Source of the DNA: an uncultured Clostridia bacterium
GTDB taxonomy: Bacteria > Bacillota > Clostridia > Oscillospirales > Acutalibacteraceae
NCBI GenBank assembly: GCA_946610835.1
Contig: CAMOCU010000081.1
Location: 1 to 5,671 of the forward strand
Length of the DNA stretch: 5,671 bases
Direction: 5' to 3'
The translations under genes were made by a program, and so were the position numbers. The notes below the pieces were generated by a model that had not been told where the DNA came from, searched no databases, and saw only the letters and a program-made list of their open reading frames with translations. Positions 5,241 to 5,671 of the stretch are shown here, piece by piece (the stretch's first letter is position 1; each line of letters opens with the position of its first letter).

Positions 5241-5399
5241 ACAATGTTCCCTTAGTTGCGGCAAGAGTTTCTGCATTTGCGGGAAAGTCCGGACGTATAA
5301 TTGGATCTGTTGCAAGTCCTGAAGGCGTATCCATAAAACGCTTTGCAGTCCTTTCTTCTCCAAAAGTTTTTTATTCATCTACACAGGGCTGTTCGTATT
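5241..5399. other. Stretch with no supported gene
   Basis: A minus-strand frame from ATG 5334 begins MDTPSGLATDPIIRPDFPAN and runs into the 18-bp inverted repeat and on to 4990. Its second half looks random and no ribosome binding site is near, so it may be the front of a gene cut at the repeat or a chance frame. AAAAGTTTTT occurs at 5362-5371 and again at 5449-5458, on either side of the RlmD-like stretch. Confidence 0.3.
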
Positions 5400-5426
5400 C
5401 CTTGACATCAATACGACTGTCTCGAC
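5400..5426 (-). other. RlmD-tail-like sequence, possible attachment-site core
   Basis: The minus strand codes for VETVVLMSR here (GTC GAG ACA GTC GTA TTG ATG TCA AGG). That is the conserved end of the 23S rRNA uracil-C5 methyltransferase RlmD (RumA) in many Firmicutes, as I recall it. The residue before it is Pro, where RlmD normally has His, and upstream codons do not match RlmD. The frame closes soon after with NTNSPV and a TAG at 5381-5379. The 3' end of rumA is a documented insertion site for integrative conjugative elements in streptococci. The simplest reading is a distal attachment site or its relic. A duplicated gene tail or coincidence is possible. Confidence 0.35.
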
Positions 5427-5463
5427 TGGATTTTGGTTGTCCCACCTCAAAAGTTTTTCTACT

Positions 5464-5670
5464 TTAGGAAATACAATTCATGATTACATCAATCATTATT
5501 TCTTTTTCTTCAGGTCTGGATTCAGCAATCATGATTGTCAAAGCAACAAGTGTATGATCGTCGATTAGCTTTTCACCATTTGCAAATAAGATACCATTCT
5601 TATCCAGGAAATATAAGGAAGCGCTGATTAAATCGGGGTGTGCGAGGGGGCGAGAGATTTTTTCGGCAGA
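5464..5670 (-). pseudogene. C-terminal fragment of a Fic/Doc-like protein, probably truncated
   Basis: The minus strand is open from the window edge to a TAA at 5466-5464 (68 codons). Residues from about 19 on read LYFLDKNGILFANGEKLIDD, HTLVALTIMIAESRPEEKEI and MIDVIMNCIS. This closely resembles, from memory, the last helices of a Fic/Doc-type protein found with RhuM-like proteins, where FLDKNGILY..LVALTLMIAESRPEEK is typical. The residues just before it (SAEKISRPLAHPDLISAS) do not show the expected HxFxxGNKR Fic motif that should lie immediately upstream. The gene therefore seems cut around 5612-5620 and joined to other DNA. Fic enzymes transfer AMP or other phosphate groups to target proteins; a fragment lacking the motif would be inactive. 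Its AT-rich codons differ from the genes to the left, consistent with separate origin. Confidence 0.55.
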
Positions 5671-5671
5671 T
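5614..5671. mobile_element. Possible end of an inserted element (continues beyond the window)
   Basis: The Fic-like homology stops at about 5612, and beyond it the sequence changes from AT-rich to a G-rich run (TAAGGAAGCGCTGATTAA, then ATCGGGGTGTGCGAGGGGGC). The decamer GGGGTGTGCG at 5636-5645 recurs in inverted orientation at 5210-5219, at the inner edge of the 18-bp inverted repeat. Both places also carry TAAGG at their outer edge. This suggests related element termini, but no transposase is in view and the other end is not visible. Confidence 0.3.

Overview
The window most likely comes from a low-to-mid GC Firmicute, probably a gut-type Clostridium relative. The signs are strong AGGAGG ribosome binding sites, probable TTG starts, sigma-A-type promoters, a LytS-type histidine kinase, and an XRE protein with a membrane anchor and zinc ribbon. 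This placement is inference from gene style; no rRNA or other phylogenetic marker is present. Every gene I can support lies on the minus strand, so transcription runs from high to low coordinates. No complete genes for defence, CRISPR, tRNA or rRNA were seen.

Layout in transcription order. (1) 5671-4880 is accessory debris: a 68-codon C-terminal fragment that resembles a Fic/Doc-type protein (5670-5464) whose upstream side looks cut by a foreign sequence; a 27-bp stretch encoding the RlmD-like end VETVVLMSR, a possible attachment-site relic (5400-5426); a perfect 18-bp inverted repeat (5198-5240); and a broken CxxC reading frame (5116-4880). (2) 4870-4041 is a self-contained unit: paired operator-like inverted repeats, a good sigma-A promoter, a perfect 8-bp palindrome in the leader, a two-TM coiled-coil protein with a TTG start, and a rho-independent terminator. 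(3) 3976-1993 is a two-component operon. The response regulator has an XRE DNA-binding domain at its N-terminus and the receiver at its C-terminus, and it overlaps by 4 nt a seven-TM LytS-like histidine kinase. The promoter carries a near-perfect 13-bp direct repeat.

(4) 2006-1914 is a probable 30-codon small ORF that begins inside the kinase stop region and fills most of the gap to the next gene. (5) 1891-1268 is a second XRE regulator with a coiled coil, two TM helices and a C-terminal zinc ribbon. (6) 1138-263 is an AraC/GyrI-like regulator with a TTG start and an extended -10 promoter. (7) 175-1 is the start of a GNAT acetyltransferase that resembles the YoaP group; its leader can form two mutually exclusive hairpins, the second ending next to the ribosome binding site.

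Three of the complete genes are DNA-binding regulators of different designs and a fourth is a sensor kinase, so this is a sensing and regulation neighbourhood. A reasonable inference is that the kinase signals to its XRE-REC partner, and that the partner regulates its own promoter through the repeated sites. The AraC/GyrI protein may respond to a small hydrophobic or cationic ligand and control itself and the acetyltransferase. The targets and signals cannot be read from this window.
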